From the NCBI GenBank assembly GCA_017473665.1, contig JAFUKK010000054.1, positions 1-15,033 on the forward strand: a DNA stretch of 15,033 nucleotides. Direction: 5' to 3'. The translations under genes were made by a program, and so were the position numbers. This document shows positions 12,959 through 15,033 of this stretch, piece by piece; within the stretch, counting starts at the first letter, position 1; each line of letters begins with the position of its first letter. Source of the stretch: Lachnospiraceae bacterium. GTDB taxonomy: Bacteria; Bacillota; Clostridia; Lachnospirales; Lachnospiraceae. Below the pieces are notes generated by a model. It saw only the letters and a program-made list of their open reading frames with translations, did not search any database and was not told the origin of the DNA.

Positions 12959-15033
12959 TTATGTATAGGAAACCCACACGGCCATTTCGCCCTCTCCGCG
13001 GTTATTCCATGCATAATAGGGCAGGAAGGTGAGCTCCGCAGCTTCGCTGCAGTGTTCTTTAAATGTATGGTAAAGAGCACCATAACCCTTTGCCTCCTTC
13101 TCCGCTGCATCTTCGGGCTGTCTGCTTCCGGGTACCTTCAATAGTACCACCTCATGGCCCAATTCTACATTTTTCTCCAAACGGATTTTTCCGGCAGCAT
13201 CCAGCAAGGCTTCCTTCTGCACGGAAAGCAGCTGTAGATTCTTGCCATTATCGGCTTCCTCCATACAATAGCAGATGGGTCCTCTGAGCAGTGCCACCTT
13301 ACCTTGATTTTCTCTCACCTGTGCATGACTTGCCACTGCACATACGGGCATGGGCATATCCCAAGTCAAGCTGTCTCCATCCTGCCAAATTCCCTGCAAA
13401 TACAGATATCCCTGCTCCATCCATACAGAAAGAGTGTCCTCTTTTGCAGCAAGAGTTGCCTTTCCTCCTGCAAGCTTTACTTTAAGAGAACCGGCGTCCT
13501 TACGGCTAACAGTAATCTCTACCTGCTCTTCCACCGTCCATCCGGGAATGCGGAAAGCCAACGTATGTTGTACGGGCTGCTCCCCATGGAGCTGCACCTT
13601 TACCTTGCCATCCCAGGGCATACCCGCCTGTACTTCCATCTCCATCAGACTCTTTTGGATGTCACGGGTACGCTGTGCCGGGTCATATAAATCTGCCTCA
13701 AATTGCACCCCGCTGCCTACGTACAGATGGGTATATAGGGTATCATTTCCCACAGTATAAATATAGGAGCCTAAAGAGGATACCATACGGGCAATATTGG
13801 GAGGACAGCAGGCGCAGCCAAACCACTTCTGACGGTTGCTCTTTACATGCCACTTCCGCTCATCCCGGGCACAGGCCAGGGGATTTACTTCCAGAGGATT
13901 TACATAGAAAAAGCTCTTGCCATCTAATGCCATACCTGCCAACACTGTATTATAAAGTGCCAGCTCCATTACATCTGCATATCTGCGGTCTGCCTCTATC
14001 TCCAACATTCTGCGGGCAAAAAATACCAATCCGATGGCTGCGCAAGTCTCAGAATAAGCAGTATCATTAGGCAAATCATAGGGGAAGGAAAAAGCCTCGC
14101 CCATATGGGTGCCACCGATACCACCGGTAATATACAGCTTATTATCTGCAATACTGTCCCACAGTCTGCGGCAAGCCTGATATAACTCCTCATCTCCGCG
14201 GATACGGGCCACATCTGCCATACCACTGTACAGATACACCGCTCTCACCGCATGGCCCACTGCCTCATCCTGCTCCCGCACCGGCTTATGGGCCTGATGA
14301 TAATAGTCCTGGCGTCCGAAATCATCAGGCGTACCGTGATATTCCCGGCCTTCATGAAGGGCCAGTGCCTTCTGCTCTTCACCAAAATAGTAGGGTCTGG
14401 TACCTCTCTGGTCGATAAAGAAACTGCTGAGATTCAGATATTTCATATCCCCTGTGACCTCATACAGACGCACCAATGCCATTTCTGCAATCTCATGTCC
14501 CGGATACCCCTTACACTTTCCTTCCTCGGGGCCGAAATACTCACAAATAAAATCACCGTATCTGCGAGCCGCATTCAGCAGCTTATCCTTGCCGGTGGCC
14601 TGATAGTATGCCACTGCACCTTCCACCAGATGTCCGAAGCAATACAGCTCGTGATGGTCTCTCAGATTGGTAAAAATCCGGTCCATGCCATTGATAATAT
14701 AGTAGGTATCCAGATAACCGTTTTCCGCCTGGGCAGCGCACACGATATCAATGGCCTCATCGGCAATTTTTTCCAGTTCCTCATCGGGATGCACCGTCAG
14801 GGAGTATCCCACCGCTTCTATCCACTTGGCAAAATCGCTATCCTGGAATACAAAGCCGTAGAATTTATCATCCTCCATGCCCTTTACCGGGTCCGGCAGG
14901 GCATTAAAGCCACGGAAGGAATATACGGGGGGCACAAAATCCTTCTTTTCCCGTTTCTCCTTCATCATTCTTCCTGCCACCTTGAAATTACGCATACAAA
15001 AGCTGGGAGCCGCATCGGGAACCCGGTCATTTA
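12959..15033 (-). CDS. GH127 beta-L-arabinofuranosidase, N-terminus beyond the window edge
   Basis: At least 690 codons are open; the frame continues past the ATG at 14995 to the window edge (NDRVPDAAPSFC before MRNFKVAG), and known GH127 proteins have a further stretch there, so the true start is outside. The fold is an (alpha/alpha)6 barrel followed by beta domains. Counted from that ATG, E300 (THMGEAFSF) matches the acid/base E322 of Bifidobacterium HypBA1. E316 and C318 (YSETC) plus C396 and C397 (GCACCPPNIAR) match its zinc site and nucleophile Cys417. All are present, so the enzyme should be active. It releases beta-linked L-arabinofuranose, as in hydroxyproline-rich plant glycoproteins. 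No signal peptide is visible in the part present. A terminator follows; the toxin-antitoxin patch separates it from the pentose operon. Confidence 0.95.
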   Translation of the reverse strand, partial: NDRVPDAAPSFCMRNFKVAGRMMKEKREKKDFVPPVYSFRGFNALPDPVKGMEDDKFYGFVFQDSDFAKWIEAVGYSLTVHPDEELEKIADEAIDIVCAAQAENGYLDTYYIINGMDRIFTNLRDHHELYCFGHLVEGAVAYYQATGKDKLLNAARRYGDFICEYFGPEEGKCKGYPGHEIAEMALVRLYEVTGDMKYLNLSSFFIDQRGTRPYYFGEEQKALALHEGREYHGTPDDFGRQDYYHQAHKPVREQDEAVGHAVRAVYLYSGMADVARIRGDEELYQACRRLWDSIADNKLYITGGIGGTHMGEAFSFPYDLPNDTAYSETCAAIGLVFFARRMLEIEADRRYADVMELALYNTVLAGMALDGKSFFYVNPLEVNPLACARDERKWHVKSNRQKWFGCACCPPNIARMVSSLGSYIYTVGNDTLYTHLYVGSGVQFEADLYDPAQRTRDIQKSLMEMEVQAGMPWDGKVKVQLHGEQPVQHTLAFRIPGWTVEEQVEITVSRKDAGSLKVKLAGGKATLAAKEDTLSVWMEQGYLYLQGIWQDGDSLTWDMPMPVCAVASHAQVRENQGKVALLRGPICYCMEEADNGKNLQLLSVQKEALLDAAGKIRLEKNVELGHEVVLLKVPGSRQPEDAAEKEAKGYGALYHTFKEHCSEAAELTFLPYYAWNNRGEGEMAVWVSYT

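Overview
The window looks like the chromosome of an anaerobic gut Firmicute, most likely a Lachnospiraceae (Clostridium cluster XIVa). The basis is strong AGGAGG-type ribosome sites, Gram-positive style promoters, a DUF6483-like protein, and a cluster of signal-less glycoside hydrolases for plant arabinans. The genus assignment is inference. No RNA genes or CRISPR arrays were seen. All complete genes except one lie on the minus strand.

Layout. (a) 1-2078: a minus-strand operon of poorly known genes. From its promoter it reads: an unrecognised 253-aa protein, a DUF6483-like protein, a class I SAM methyltransferase, and the first codons of a probable serine hydrolase cut by the left edge. (b) 2090-5826: a divergent pair, a GH51 alpha-L-arabinofuranosidase on the minus strand and a GH2 glycosidase on the plus strand. 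They share a regulatory region with a consensus promoter and a LacI-like palindrome; terminators close both ends. (c) 5829-7239: a MATE-family exporter, with a strong terminator hairpin just before its start codon. (d) 7293-11054: a three-gene pentose operon, FGGY sugar kinase, then a DUF4867-like protein, then an isomerase of the L-fucose/L-arabinose type, driven by a promoter with a perfect palindrome just downstream.

(e) About 11125-12793: an AT-richer accessory patch. It holds a leftover C-terminal gene fragment, a membrane protein, a structured or repeat-like element, and a MazEF-type toxin-antitoxin pair with a perfect 29-bp operator over its -10 box. (f) 12903-15033: a GH127 beta-L-arabinofuranosidase whose first residues lie beyond the right edge.

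How it works together: GH51 (alpha-linked) and GH127 (beta-linked) can free L-arabinose from imported oligosaccharides inside the cell, and GH2 probably removes another sugar. The isomerase and kinase would turn the pentose into a ketopentose phosphate. No AraD epimerase, transporter or intact regulator is in the window. The DUF4867-like protein between kinase and isomerase is the best candidate for an undescribed step.
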